Position numbers and translations under genes: made by a program
Notes under the pieces: generated by a model
Database searches by the model: none
Told to the model about the DNA's origin: nothing
The model's input: the letters and a program-made list of their open reading frames with translations, nothing else
From: Chitinophagaceae bacterium
GTDB taxonomy: Bacteria > Bacteroidota > Bacteroidia > Chitinophagales > Chitinophagaceae
Direction of reading: 5' to 3'
DNA: 64,000 nt
Assembly (NCBI GenBank): GCA_016715365.1
Contig: JADKAM010000005.1
Coordinates: 124,001-188,000 of the forward strand
Part shown: positions 35,990 to 44,847 of the stretch, one piece after another
Numbering within the stretch: position 1 is the first letter of the stretch
Layout of the letters: every line of letters starts with the position of its first letter

Positions 35990-36764
35990 GTTGGGCTTCT
36001 TTTACAAAAATGTTTGAATTAGCAAAACGGGTTTCTAAAAACTGAGCATACATCTGCCGGTGTTCTCCGGTTGATTGAAAACCGGTATCACCAACCAGCC
36101 ATTCATCCGGAATTAAATTAACAATCGCACGAATCCTATCGTTGGTAAGCGTTGCATGAAAAGTGCTATTCACTGCTTCCAGTTCTGTTGCCTGTTTCAG
36201 CAGCACATGATCCTTTATCAACGTAAATGGCCGCAATGCCTGCTCCTGCCAGTTTTGTGGGTTGTGATGAAAATACAGGCAGGCTCCATGATCGATCAGC
36301 CACAGTTCTTTATGCCACCACAACATATTTGTATTACGTACCGTACGGTCCATATTAGTGAGCAGGCAATCTAACCAAACAATTTGCGAAGCCATTGTTG
36401 CATCTATGGTAGTAACAGCAGGATCAAAACTGATAGAGCCGGAAAGGTAATGCAGCGCCAGGTTTAAACCTGTGCTTGCTTTCAGCAGGTCCTGTATTTC
36501 TTCATCTGGTTCTGTTCTGCCAAAAGCTTCATCAATATTTGCAAAAACAATTTCAGGAACACGTAGCCTGAGTGTTCGGGCAATTTCGCCACCAATTAAT
36601 TCTGCAATCAATGCTTTTACACCTTGCCCGGCACCACGAAATTTAAGTACATACATAAAACCGTCATCGGCCTCTACGATAGCCGGTAAGGAGCCTCCTT
36701 CACGCAATGGCGTAATATAACGGGTAACATGTACAGCCCTTATTTCCGGCAGACTACTATTCAT
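35967..36764 (-). CDS. HipA-like kinase-fold protein
   Basis: A 265-residue protein with a HipA-type Ser/Thr kinase fold but without the HipA N-terminal domain. Candidate active-site residues: Lys41 in FMYVLKFRG (N-lobe), the catalytic loop LDCLLTNMDRTVRNTNMLWW with Asp139 and Asn144, and the DFG-like LIDHGACLYF with Asp158. HipA itself phosphorylates a tRNA synthetase; the target of this group is not known. No HipB-type DNA-binding antitoxin is nearby. It leads the unit DUF3037, alkB, GNAT, thioesterase. Confidence 0.85.
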   Translation of the reverse strand: MNSSLPEIRAVHVTRYITPLREGGSLPAIVEADDGFMYVLKFRGAGQGVKALIAELIGGEIARTLRLRVPEIVFANIDEAFGRTEPDEEIQDLLKASTGLNLALHYLSGSISFDPAVTTIDATMASQIVWLDCLLTNMDRTVRNTNMLWWHKELWLIDHGACLYFHHNPQNWQEQALRPFTLIKDHVLLKQATELEAVNSTFHATLTNDRIRAIVNLIPDEWLVGDTGFQSTGEHRQMYAQFLETRFANSNIFVKEAQHAASALI

Positions 36765-36814
36765 GCAGCTAATTTAATTCTTTTAAAACTAAACGGGTTT
36801 TTATGCTAAAAGCC

Positions 36815-36856
36815 AATCGGCGCCAGGCACTCCTGTAGAAGCATCTGACGCCGATT
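36815..36856 (-). terminator. Putative terminator of the WG-repeat gene
   Basis: AATCGGCG (36815-36822) pairs with CGCCGATT (36849-36856), with a 26-nt loop that can partly pair (CAGG/CCTG). Minus-strand T-rich sequence follows. Lies between the WG-repeat gene and the HipA-like gene. Confidence 0.55.
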
Positions 36857-36871
36857 AAAATATTTATTTCA

Positions 36872-37339
36872 TCAGTCCTTAATATCCAGCAATACTTCCT
36901 GTCCGTCTTTCACTGCCCTTACATCTCCGTATTTACCCACCTTTAGTTTTTGGTATTCATTTTTAACCAGCACTTTACCCTTTTTATTAATGATACCGTA
37001 AAGACCGTCTTTTTTTGTAACGGCAAGTGATCCATTAAACTGGGAAATGGATTCATATTCATTCTGAACTATTACTTTCCCTTGTAAATTAATGATGCCG
37101 ATTTTTCCACCCATGGTTGTAAAAGCAAGATTATCGCCGCCAAAAGAACCAATCTTTTCGTATTCCGGTTTAACAAGCTCTTTTCCACTGGTATTTATCA
37201 TACCAACCAGTTTGTTTTTCCACACAAGCGCCACACCTCCTCTCCCAAATTTGCCAATCCGGTCGTATTCCTTACTTATTTCCTGGGCAAAGCTTTGGAG
37301 GGTAAAAAGGGTTAAGAGCAGGAAGATCATTTTTTTCAT
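36872..37339 (-). CDS. Secreted WG-repeat protein
   Basis: A 155-residue protein with a signal peptide (MKKMIFLLLTLFTLQSFAQ) and at least three WG-type beta-hairpin repeats: LVGMINTSGKELVKPEYEKI, IGIINLQGKVIVQNEYESI and LYGIINKKGKVLVKNEYQKL. The repeat has the form G-I-I-N-x-x-G-K-x-(hydrophobic)-x-x-E-Y. WG repeats form small beta-barrels or propeller-like surfaces for protein contacts. Role unknown. It is a short family member. Confidence 0.85.
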   Translation of the reverse strand: MKKMIFLLLTLFTLQSFAQEISKEYDRIGKFGRGGVALVWKNKLVGMINTSGKELVKPEYEKIGSFGGDNLAFTTMGGKIGIINLQGKVIVQNEYESISQFNGSLAVTKKDGLYGIINKKGKVLVKNEYQKLKVGKYGDVRAVKDGQEVLLDIKD

Positions 37340-37455
37340 AACAATTTTATTTTGGTTAAAAATGCAGTGCAGTAAAGATATTGTAACAAAGGGGAAAACA
37401 GGAAATTAATATCGATCATTAACACAATTGTTTCCAGCTAATCCAAATAGATTAT

Positions 37456-38277
37456 CTAATAGGAATACTTATAAAAATCGCACCTGTCCTCATCACAAAG
37501 TAATTTTTGATACAGCGCATGTTTCAACACATCTGTATAATCCATTTCTTTTCCGTCAACCTTAATTTTCCGGTAGATCAATCTTACACCATGGCTGTAA
37601 TCTACCCACCAGTTTATATGCCCGGTGTACAATGGCTGAATGGGATTGCCATTCAACTGGTGCCAGCCGTAAATGGCTTCCCGGTTGGGTTTGGGGTCTC
37701 TTGATATTTTTCCAGATAGCACTACATCCTTCTTAATGCCGGCAATTAATCCGGCTCTTCCTTTGCGCTGCCCTTCAATAATAAGGTGATGTTGCCACAT
37801 GGTTACGCTGCTGTCACGAAAGGCATACATGGGTACCGGCTCCAGTTTTACTGCTGCCTGTTGGTAAATAAGATCAACCATTTTGCGGGTTGGTAAAAAG
37901 CAATGAAAACTATCTGCAATCTTTTGTGCCGCCATCGGCGTTAATGGGATACGTACCCAATCTTCATTGGTGCCTACAGCAAGATAATCGGGCGAAACAT
38001 AAAAAACGGCATGATGGGAGATACCTATACTGTCTTTTATTGTTGAAGTAACAGCAACAAACTTTTTTAAAAAGGACGGAATATTACCTGCTAAAATTTC
38101 CTGCACCGCCAGCGAATCTCTGGCTGCCCATTTCCAGGCTGCTACAGTTTTATAAAAATTGGTACCGCCTGTTCTTTGTGTTTCACTGGAAGAAACTGGC
38201 AGATTAAATTGTTTGCTGTTGCTGCAGGCCGCAAGGCTGACAATAAAAAATGTTACTATGAATTTATTTCTAATCAC
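37456..38277 (-). CDS. Lipoprotein of unknown function, coupled to the upstream hydrolase-like gene
   Basis: GTG 38277 gives MIRNKFIVTFFIVSLAAC, a good lipobox (Cys about 18), and a 273-residue protein. It overlaps the upstream gene's stop by 8 bp (GTGATTAG), so translational coupling is likely; the longer frame to 38370 lies inside the upstream gene. The mature part contains ISHHAVFYVSPDYLAVGTNE, RIPLTPMAAQKIADSFHCFL, PTRKMVDLIYQQA and GHINWWVDYSHGVRLIYRKI. His, Asp and Trp residues in HHLIIEGQRK and INWWVDYSHG look well placed for a catalytic or ligand site. Family not recognised. Confidence 0.65.
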   Translation of the reverse strand: MIRNKFIVTFFIVSLAACSNSKQFNLPVSSSETQRTGGTNFYKTVAAWKWAARDSLAVQEILAGNIPSFLKKFVAVTSTIKDSIGISHHAVFYVSPDYLAVGTNEDWVRIPLTPMAAQKIADSFHCFLPTRKMVDLIYQQAAVKLEPVPMYAFRDSSVTMWQHHLIIEGQRKGRAGLIAGIKKDVVLSGKISRDPKPNREAIYGWHQLNGNPIQPLYTGHINWWVDYSHGVRLIYRKIKVDGKEMDYTDVLKHALYQKLLCDEDRCDFYKYSY

Positions 38278-39295
38278 TGATGAATTTTTGGTAAACCCGT
38301 TCTCCAAAATAAGTAAAGTACTTCTTCTTATCAAACTTTGTGGAAGATAACAGCGACAGGATGAATCCATTCCTGGCTACCTGCTCAGTATGGTAAATGA
38401 GCCCGGCAGGATTTTCTTTCAGGATGATCTGTATCCTTCCACTTAAAGCCCTGTGATGAATGAATGCAGTATCTGCCGAAGTATTAAAATCAAATGCAGC
38501 AGCGAGGTTTTTTTGCAACAACCGGCTGCGGTACCAGGTGCCTCCTGTGGGACTTACGAGCGGCTTACCATTATATATAACCATGCTGTCGTTGTAGGCA
38601 AGCACCAATAATTTATTTGTCTTGCTCTGCTGTAACCATTTTACCAGTTTGTATGTATGCTTTGTTTCTTCGTATCCATAATCACTGTCAAGAAAAGCAA
38701 TTCTTTTTACATAGCCGGGTATGTTTTCAACTGCATCCAGGTAACCGAATATAAAACTACCTCCGCCGCTGTGGCTGTTCAATATTATTTCTGGTTCATA
38801 GTTTTTAAAAAGATGACTGATGCTGTCTATAATATCTTTGATGATGTAAATAGAATCGGTGGTGCTGCGTTTCCAGGCTGGCCAGCTTTTATTGGCGGCC
38901 ATCACATAAGCAATGATGTAATTGTTCTTTTTATCAAGCTGCCGTACATAGCGGGTTTGCGCAGCAATATGCTGTATATCAAAATGCCAGTCATCACCGG
39001 GTTGTAGTTTTTTTCCTTTTGTCCATTCAATGTTGTTGCCATTGGGTAAAGCGAAAAAGATAAGGTAAGTTTTTCCGCTGTGGTTTAATTGTGATGGGGC
39101 ATTGATGTTGATGATAACCTCTTTCCATTGGTTGTTGATGTTTAATTCCTGCTCATTAAATGTACCGGCGGGCGTAAAGCCTGGCAAAGGTTGAGACAGT
39201 GCAGTGAACTGCGAAACAGTAAATAAAACAATAAAAAGAAAAATTTTTAATGGAAGGCAGGTTGTAATTGTAGTTAGTATTGCTTTACCGGTCAT
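38270..39295 (-). CDS. Secreted alpha/beta-hydrolase-like protein
   Basis: A 341-residue protein with a signal peptide (CLPLKIFLFIVLFTVSQFTALSQ). The segment PEIILNSHSGGGSFIFGYLD (about 169-188) resembles a nucleophile elbow (S-x-S-G-G-G), with an Asp-rich FLDSDYGYEE and a late HHRAL that could supply acid and base. The N-terminal half is a beta-domain with KTYLIFFALPNGNNIEWTKG, resembling exported hydrolase lids. No close family assigned. It overlaps the downstream lipoprotein by 8 bp, so the two probably act together. Confidence 0.6.
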   Translation of the reverse strand: MTGKAILTTITTCLPLKIFLFIVLFTVSQFTALSQPLPGFTPAGTFNEQELNINNQWKEVIININAPSQLNHSGKTYLIFFALPNGNNIEWTKGKKLQPGDDWHFDIQHIAAQTRYVRQLDKKNNYIIAYVMAANKSWPAWKRSTTDSIYIIKDIIDSISHLFKNYEPEIILNSHSGGGSFIFGYLDAVENIPGYVKRIAFLDSDYGYEETKHTYKLVKWLQQSKTNKLLVLAYNDSMVIYNGKPLVSPTGGTWYRSRLLQKNLAAAFDFNTSADTAFIHHRALSGRIQIILKENPAGLIYHTEQVARNGFILSLLSSTKFDKKKYFTYFGERVYQKFISD

Positions 39296-39369
39296 TTATA
39301 AATGTAAACAATATTTGGTTTTATCCGCAGGATGCATTGAACAAATCGACTGCAGGAGCATACCTTGGA

Positions 39370-39831
39370 TCAGTCTTTTTTTGTAAATTTTATTTTGCCG
39401 CTACTATTACATTCACCTTCACTTTTCCAGGTACCTTCCAATATGGTTAGTTTTTTTTCTCTTTTTATTTTCAAATACATTTTCTGAAAACAGGCAGGTT
39501 CGGCATTTGAAGGTTTTAACACTGCTGTTTCTTCCAGGTAAAGCGAATCGGATGATGTTTTTTTATACAAGACTTTACACACTACAATGGTGTCTTTACC
39601 TGCAATATCTTTACCTTTTGAATAACTGTAAATGGAATAGGAACTGTCTGTGTTAAGTTTAAAATATAGCTTAATGGGATTTTTTTTATCAACAGGCATA
39701 TCAAAATCTGAAAAATATGTCTGCTTTGCATAAGCATAAGATCCTTTCCATTCTCCTTCCAGTGATTGTGAAAAGCATTGAAGGGAAAGAAAAGTAGAAA
39801 AAATTAAGGTTGATATAGTTCTCCTGTTCAT
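39370..39831 (-). CDS. Small secreted protein (lipocalin-like features)
   Basis: A 153-residue protein: signal peptide MNRRTISTLIFSTFLSLQCFSQ, then LEGEWKGSYAYAKQTYFSDF and repeated beta-strands ending ILEGTWKSEGECNSSGKIKF. The two G-x-W motifs at the start and end of the barrel-like region suggest a lipocalin-like fold, but this is only a resemblance. No enzyme motif. It lies 11 bp downstream of the 106-residue gene on the same strand. Confidence 0.7.
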   Translation of the reverse strand: MNRRTISTLIFSTFLSLQCFSQSLEGEWKGSYAYAKQTYFSDFDMPVDKKNPIKLYFKLNTDSSYSIYSYSKGKDIAGKDTIVVCKVLYKKTSSDSLYLEETAVLKPSNAEPACFQKMYLKIKREKKLTILEGTWKSEGECNSSGKIKFTKKD

Positions 39832-39842
39832 CTGAACGGTAC

Positions 39843-40163
39843 TTATTTTTTAGACCATAATGGAAATGCTGCATTTTCTGTACATGACATCGAATTAATT
39901 ACATTTTCGAAATCGAATCCTTCATACTTTGAAACAATATCATACACTTCATCGTAGCCTTTGGCACTTTGTGGAATCAGGCAGGCACCTTCATTGTCTG
40001 ATAATGCCAGCCATACATCCGGGAGCCACGGGCCTTCATCTGTATTAATAAGTTTTATTTCGGAAATGTTATCCCATCTTACCTGCTCAGATTTCTTTTC
40101 GGGATGTTCAACCCGGATATAAGTTTCAGTAATCGTCACTGTATAAGCTTCTTCAGGGTTCAT
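39843..40163 (-). CDS. Hypothetical cytosolic protein
   Basis: A 106-residue acidic protein without a signal. It begins MNPEEAYTVTITETYIRVEHP and has a strand-rich N-terminal half (EQVRWDNISEIKLINTDEGPW), then DVWLALSDNEGACLIPQSAKGYDEVYDIV and FDFENVINSM. The layout resembles a small PH-like domain found as a short stand-alone protein in Bacteroidota and Proteobacteria. It is likely cotranscribed with the secreted protein 11 bp downstream. No function assigned. Confidence 0.65.
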   Translation of the reverse strand: MNPEEAYTVTITETYIRVEHPEKKSEQVRWDNISEIKLINTDEGPWLPDVWLALSDNEGACLIPQSAKGYDEVYDIVSKYEGFDFENVINSMSCTENAAFPLWSKK

Positions 40164-40284
40164 GTTTTTTGTTCTTTCTTTTTAATAATTTGTCAAATAA
40201 TCCGGTTGTGATTTTATTTACAAATGAATTGCTTTTAGTTTTCTTTGCTTTGATAAAAGCTTCCATTGGTATGTTGTAAAAGGG

Positions 40285-40329
40285 AGAGACTAAGTCTCTA
40301 AACCATAGCATCCTCGTCGGAGACGAGGA
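40285..40329. repeat. Paired REP-like hairpins
   Basis: Two stems lie side by side: AGAGAC/GTCTCT (about 40285-40299) and TCCTCGTC (40311-40318) with GACGAGGA (40322-40329) around a GGA loop. The AGAGACTAAGTCTCT and TCGTCGGAGACGAGGA words look like a dispersed repetitive extragenic palindrome. They lie in the 265-bp gap upstream of the 106-residue gene. Confidence 0.6.
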
Positions 40330-40381
40330 CGAGTTTGGGCAAAGAACAAATGCTTGTACAAAAAAATAAAATATCTTTTAT

Positions 40382-40422
40382 AAACAGGCTTGCCCACCTT
40401 TCAAAGATGGGCAAGCCTGTTT
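40382..40422. terminator. Strong terminator of the S9 peptidase gene
   Basis: AAACAGGCTTGCCCA (40382-40396) and TGGGCAAGCCTGTTT (40408-40422) form a perfect 15-bp stem, seven bases past the minus-strand stop. T-rich minus-strand sequence follows the hairpin. Confidence 0.85.
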
Positions 40423-40428
40423 GTAAAA

Positions 40429-42837
40429 CTACTTCACATACGGTGTTCCGGCTGCATTCTTCACATATTTATTCAGCCACTGGTTTTGCTCCCAAAGCAT
40501 GTGCAGTATATTTTCTCTGGCGGCATAGCCATGGCTTTCAAAAGGCAGTTGCACAAAACGCACAGTTCCGCCGTGGCCTTTTATAGCATTATACAGGCGT
40601 TCGCTTTGTATGGGAAAAGTACCGGGATTATTATCGGCTTCGCCATGAATCATCAGCAGGGGCGTTTTAATTTTATCGGCATAGCTGAAGGGACTCATGC
40701 CATTGTACACTTCGGGTGCCTGCCAGTAAGTGCGCTCTTCGTTTTGAAAACCAAAGGGCGTAAGCGTTCGGTTGTATGCACCGCTGCGGGCAATACCTGC
40801 TTTAAATAAATTGGTATGTGCAACAAGATTTGCGGTCATGAATGCGCCGTAACTGTGACCGCCAACGGCCACACGGTTGCGGTCGCCAACACCCATCTCT
40901 GCCACTTTATCAATGGCAGCTTCGGCGCTCCAGGTAAGCTGGTCAACAAAATTATCGTTGGGCTGTTTGTCGCCTTCGCCTACAATGGGAAATTCGGTAT
41001 TGTCCATAATGGCATAACCCTGTGTGGCCCAAAAAACAATGGAGCCATAACCAACTCTTGTAAAAGTATATTTACTGCCACGCAATTGTGCAGCATCGGC
41101 AGCACTTTTAAATTCACGGGGGTAGGCCCACATCATCACCGGCAGCGGGCCATCTTTTTTTGCATCGTAACCTTTTGGTAAATAAAGATCGGCAGCAAGA
41201 TCAACACCGTCTTTGCGTTTGTAGGTAATTTTTTGTTTGGTAATGCCACGCAGGCCCGGTTGCGGATCGGGGAATGCAGTGATGACTTTGGCGGAATTAT
41301 TTTTAAGGTCACGAATGTAATAATTAGGTTGTTCTGTCTGCGATTGCTTGTTGGTAACGATGATCATTTTATCATAATCCAGTACATCGGTTACAGTTTC
41401 ATAATAGGGCTCTTCACAGCGCCAGAGCTGTTTGATTTCTTTAGTATAGATGTCGAATGTATTTAAAAAAGGAAGATCACCTTTTGGAGAAGCTCCTATA
41501 CCACGCATAACTATTTTAGTGCCATTGATCACTTTGATTGTGTTGCGGCCAAAATTATTTTTTTCAGTCATGGGGGTTCCCGGATCATTGTAGGCATCAT
41601 CTGTGCTGCGGTCAATGAGTAAATTCAATGATCGGTCGGGGTTAAGGCTGCTCAGTTTTTGCCTGTGTTGTGCTCTTGAACCTTCTGTAATAAAATAGGT
41701 GTTGTTAGATAGCATTGCTATGCCGTACATCCGCATAGCTGTTTTGCAAAACAACCTTGGCTCGGAGGTAAACGGGGCAGCCAAAGTGTAGGCGGCATCA
41801 TGAAATTCCATTTTATTTTTTATCATTCCGCTGTCCAGCGGTTCTATCCATTGTAAGGTAGATGGGGTATTTGATAACCAGGTGTAACCACGGGGTGCAT
41901 TCAATACGTTATCGTTTCCACGGGGTTCCAGTTCACTACTGGGCAGTTTGGCAATGGTTTTTACCAATGTACCGTTCATGTCGGTTATCATCATGGTGCT
42001 GTTGAAACCATAAGCGGTAACCAGGTAACTGAATGGTTTGTCAATTCTTTCGATTAACAAATATTTCTTATCGGGCGATGGTTCTACATTACTGTAAATG
42101 GCCGGGCTGCCAATATTTGTTTCAACGCCATTGCTGTTCTTTACCAATTGGGTGGTGGCGTAAAATTCAAATTGTGTTTCATCAAAAGGCGATTTGATCA
42201 GGTCCTGGAAAGTAGGGCTGGCTGCCACTTTTCCCAGGTTTTGCTGAATTACCGGTCCCTTGGGCGCCAATGTTTTTTTGGGTGCCATTGCCAGTGGTTT
42301 GTTTACGGCAGTGTATAATAAAGTGCTGTTATCTACCCAGTCTATTGAACCTAAAACCAGATTGACTGCTGCTTTATTTACTTTGGCTGCTTTGTGTGCC
42401 TTTATATCTATCACATAAATATCAATAGCGGTGTTAGTAGTATTGGTGAAAGCCGCTTTGTCTTCATTAGGGCTCCAGCGCAGGTTGCCGGCTTTTAAAT
42501 TTGCCGGTAAACCTGCAACAGGAAATTCTTTACCTGTTGCCATTTCTTTAATAAGGATACCGGTGGTATATGCACTTCTGCTGGGGCCGAAATTGTTGGG
42601 GTTAATCCTTAAACCTGCAATGCGTAATTCCGGCTGGGCAAGGTCTTCCACCGAAGGCATGCTGCTACGTTCCAGTATCAGCATATATTGTCCTTTGCTG
42701 TCGAAGGTTACGCCGGGTGTGGGCTTTGCCATTACCAGGTCGTAAATTTCTTTTGGGGGTGTCTGGTATTCAATGGCATCCTGTGCAAAAATGCTGTTGC
42801 AGATGAACAGCAGAGCGATGATGAAAATGTTTTTCAT
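40429..42837 (-). CDS. Secreted S9 prolyl-oligopeptidase family peptidase, intact
   Basis: An 802-residue serine peptidase: signal peptide MKNIFIIALLFICNSIFAQ, beta-propeller (about 40-540), then the hydrolase domain. The triad is Ser662 (GGHSYGAFM), Asp735 (HGEADNNPG) and His769 (FESHGYA). The overall pattern (YDLVMAKPTPGVTF at the start, RGSKYTFTRVGYGS before the Ser elbow) is that of the glutamyl/acyl-peptide branch. ATG 42837 is preferred over 42870 because it places the signal peptide first. It probably degrades oligopeptides in the periplasm. It gives an intact comparison for the broken S9 gene at 2486-5480. Confidence 0.92.
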   Translation of the reverse strand: MKNIFIIALLFICNSIFAQDAIEYQTPPKEIYDLVMAKPTPGVTFDSKGQYMLILERSSMPSVEDLAQPELRIAGLRINPNNFGPSRSAYTTGILIKEMATGKEFPVAGLPANLKAGNLRWSPNEDKAAFTNTTNTAIDIYVIDIKAHKAAKVNKAAVNLVLGSIDWVDNSTLLYTAVNKPLAMAPKKTLAPKGPVIQQNLGKVAASPTFQDLIKSPFDETQFEFYATTQLVKNSNGVETNIGSPAIYSNVEPSPDKKYLLIERIDKPFSYLVTAYGFNSTMMITDMNGTLVKTIAKLPSSELEPRGNDNVLNAPRGYTWLSNTPSTLQWIEPLDSGMIKNKMEFHDAAYTLAAPFTSEPRLFCKTAMRMYGIAMLSNNTYFITEGSRAQHRQKLSSLNPDRSLNLLIDRSTDDAYNDPGTPMTEKNNFGRNTIKVINGTKIVMRGIGASPKGDLPFLNTFDIYTKEIKQLWRCEEPYYETVTDVLDYDKMIIVTNKQSQTEQPNYYIRDLKNNSAKVITAFPDPQPGLRGITKQKITYKRKDGVDLAADLYLPKGYDAKKDGPLPVMMWAYPREFKSAADAAQLRGSKYTFTRVGYGSIVFWATQGYAIMDNTEFPIVGEGDKQPNDNFVDQLTWSAEAAIDKVAEMGVGDRNRVAVGGHSYGAFMTANLVAHTNLFKAGIARSGAYNRTLTPFGFQNEERTYWQAPEVYNGMSPFSYADKIKTPLLMIHGEADNNPGTFPIQSERLYNAIKGHGGTVRFVQLPFESHGYAARENILHMLWEQNQWLNKYVKNAAGTPYVK

Positions 42838-42912
42838 GTTTGATGTTTTATTTAATTTGAAATGGCTCATCTGATATTTAATGAAGTTGGAATTTAAACT
42901 TCGATATTTATT

Positions 42913-43764
42913 TTAAAATTTATCTTTTTGGGTATCTCCGTAAATACTCAGCAAAATATTATAGTCGTCCTGTATCCAGTCGCCAATGGCCGCACCTCTG
43001 TACGAATTGGTTACCAGGTATTTTTGAAATGCCAGGTAAGCTTCACGTGCGTTGGCTTCATCATAGAAGGTATCTATCCAGTTTTTAGAAACAGATCCGT
43101 ATGGAATAATGCCAATTCCTCCATTGTAAATTCTTACCAGGCCCTGCGAAAATTCAAAGGATACAATATCTTGTTTTCTTTCTTTGGAAGATTTTAAAAT
43201 ATATAAAAGATGCCTGAAATAGTTCCCCAATCTTTTAACCAGCTGGTCGTGTGTTTCAGATTGTGTGGGCCTGATGCGCCATGTGTTATTCTTAAAATAA
43301 AACGGGTCTTCGTCAAACTCTTTTAAAGGTTCAGCATCTCTTGCAAATTTTAAATTCTTTTGTAATAAAGTTGATTCCAGGCTAATGGTGAGCCTTTTGT
43401 TTATTATTTCCCCGGTTACTTTTATGGCTGTTGTGGTTCCGGAATCTGTAAAATTAATGGTCTTTTCTTTACTGCTGTATTTCCATTTGCCGGTTCTGTA
43501 ATAACCTGAGCCCTCCACCTGGGTGAAACTGCCATCTTTAAAAAAGGAAAGTATCAAGCCTTGTTTCACCATCTCACTATTATCTGCTTCGGATAATAAT
43601 TTTTCGGCATGCTGTGTGTTTGTTGCGGCAATATTTTCAAGGTCAAACAACCGCCAGCTGCCTGTAAGGTTTTTTGTACTTATGTCCTTATCATTGTTGC
43701 CAAAGTCATTGCAACCCCAAATAAAAACCGTAATTATAAAAAATAACAGAAGTCTGTATTGCAT
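42913..43764 (-). CDS. Lipoprotein with lipocalin-like domain
   Basis: A 283-residue lipoprotein (MQYRLLLFFIITVFIWGC, Cys 18). Residues 30-135 form a lipocalin-like barrel (NLTGSWRLFDLENI, LSFFKDGSFTQVEGSGYYRTG, KWKYSSKEKTINFT, SLESTLLQKNLKFARD), and the C-terminal 150 residues are helical, with Arg and His residues (THDQLVKRLGNYFRHLLYIL) and YRGAAIGDWIQDDYNILLSIYG. Function unknown. 75 bp upstream of the S9 peptidase start on the same strand. Confidence 0.7.
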   Translation of the reverse strand: MQYRLLLFFIITVFIWGCNDFGNNDKDISTKNLTGSWRLFDLENIAATNTQHAEKLLSEADNSEMVKQGLILSFFKDGSFTQVEGSGYYRTGKWKYSSKEKTINFTDSGTTTAIKVTGEIINKRLTISLESTLLQKNLKFARDAEPLKEFDEDPFYFKNNTWRIRPTQSETHDQLVKRLGNYFRHLLYILKSSKERKQDIVSFEFSQGLVRIYNGGIGIIPYGSVSKNWIDTFYDEANAREAYLAFQKYLVTNSYRGAAIGDWIQDDYNILLSIYGDTQKDKF

Positions 43765-43848
43765 AAAACAAATTAAGAAAAATAAATGAACAAACTATAC
43801 TTTACAGAACCTGAATTATTTTTACCGGTTTTTATAATCGGGTATAAA

Positions 43849-43885
43849 TAAAAAAATCCCCCTGCTGTTTTAACAGGCAAGGGGA
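43849..43885 (-). terminator. Terminator of the PorP/SprF operon
   Basis: TCCCC (43857-43861) pairs with GGGGA (43881-43885), with an inner CTGTT/AACAG stem. The A-run at 43849-43856 gives a T-tract on the minus strand. It lies 21 bp past the stop of the PorP/SprF gene. Confidence 0.75.
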
Positions 43886-43906
43886 TAAACGGTTTTTCCG
43901 GATGCA

Positions 43907-44818
43907 TTACTTCACAAAAAAGTACCGCAGCATGATCTCGTGTGCCGAATAGCCCGTTGAAAATATGCTGATGGGTGTATTGTAAGCTTCATAAGCGTAA
44001 TTAATTGAAAGCCTGTGCATGAATTTTACGCCGGCAAAAAGTGCATAGGATTGTTTGTAATGATAGCTTCCGCCTATATGAAACATGTCTTTATGATACA
44101 ACATTAAACCTCCTTCAAAATCAAGCGGGGCTTCGGGCTGGTAGCGTACTTCAAAATGCGGCTGCAGAATATTTACATCATCAGCCTTAATGTCGTAACT
44201 GATGGTGCCGCTGTATTGCCTGTATAGTCTGCCCTCAGGATTAGTGGCTGATTTTACAAAATCCAGTTTGGGTTGAATTAATTGTTTGGCAGATACACCC
44301 ATACTTAATGTATTGGAGCGGTAGTAAATACCCACATTGGCATCGGCTTTAAAAGTACTGCCCGATGAAGCCAGCAACGGGTCATTTGGAATGGCATCGG
44401 CAATTTTTGCTTTATCAACTTTAAACTGGATGAACTGTCCGCCAATACCAATCATCAGGCGCTTGTTATGTTCGTTATCAAATTTTATGCTGTAAGAAAG
44501 ATTCAACTCGCCACCGGTGCGGCTGGTGGGGCCTGTTTTATCTGAATACAATACAATGCCCAAACCGGTATTCATTTTTTTAAAATAGGTATCGCCAAAA
44601 ATAACGGCGGTGGTTGGGCCACCTTCAATGCCGCTCCACTGGCTGCGGTAAGCCGCCCCAAATGTAGCATGGCCATTGGCACCAACAGCTGCAGGGTTGG
44701 TAAGAAAGCTATGCTGCATGTAATTACTGATCTTAAACAACTGCTGTGCATTGGCAGCAATGCAGGTTAATGCAGTAAAACAAAAAAGTAAGTATGTTTT
44801 TATTTTTATTGATTGCAT
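43907..44818 (-). CDS. PorP/SprF-family T9SS outer-membrane protein
   Basis: A 303-residue predicted 14-strand barrel with a signal peptide (TYLLFCFTALTCIAANAQ). The family opening is ISNYMQHSFLTNPAAVGANG (about 31-50) and later strands show typical Tyr/Phe-rich ends, terminating HEIMLRYFFVK. PorP/SprF proteins anchor or deliver T9SS type B cargo at the cell surface. The gene lies 29 bp downstream of the type B protein gene in the same unit, the classic cargo-plus-SprF pairing. Confidence 0.9.
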   Translation of the reverse strand: MQSIKIKTYLLFCFTALTCIAANAQQLFKISNYMQHSFLTNPAAVGANGHATFGAAYRSQWSGIEGGPTTAVIFGDTYFKKMNTGLGIVLYSDKTGPTSRTGGELNLSYSIKFDNEHNKRLMIGIGGQFIQFKVDKAKIADAIPNDPLLASSGSTFKADANVGIYYRSNTLSMGVSAKQLIQPKLDFVKSATNPEGRLYRQYSGTISYDIKADDVNILQPHFEVRYQPEAPLDFEGGLMLYHKDMFHIGGSYHYKQSYALFAGVKFMHRLSINYAYEAYNTPISIFSTGYSAHEIMLRYFFVK

Positions 44819-44847
44819 GATCTTTAATATTTTGATGTTACTGAATA

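Noticed and set aside
35606..36764. HipA-like kinase with DUF3037 as a classic HipBA toxin-antitoxin
   Set aside because: No helix-turn-helix HipB is present, the HipA N-terminal domain is missing, and DUF3037 is not a known antitoxin.
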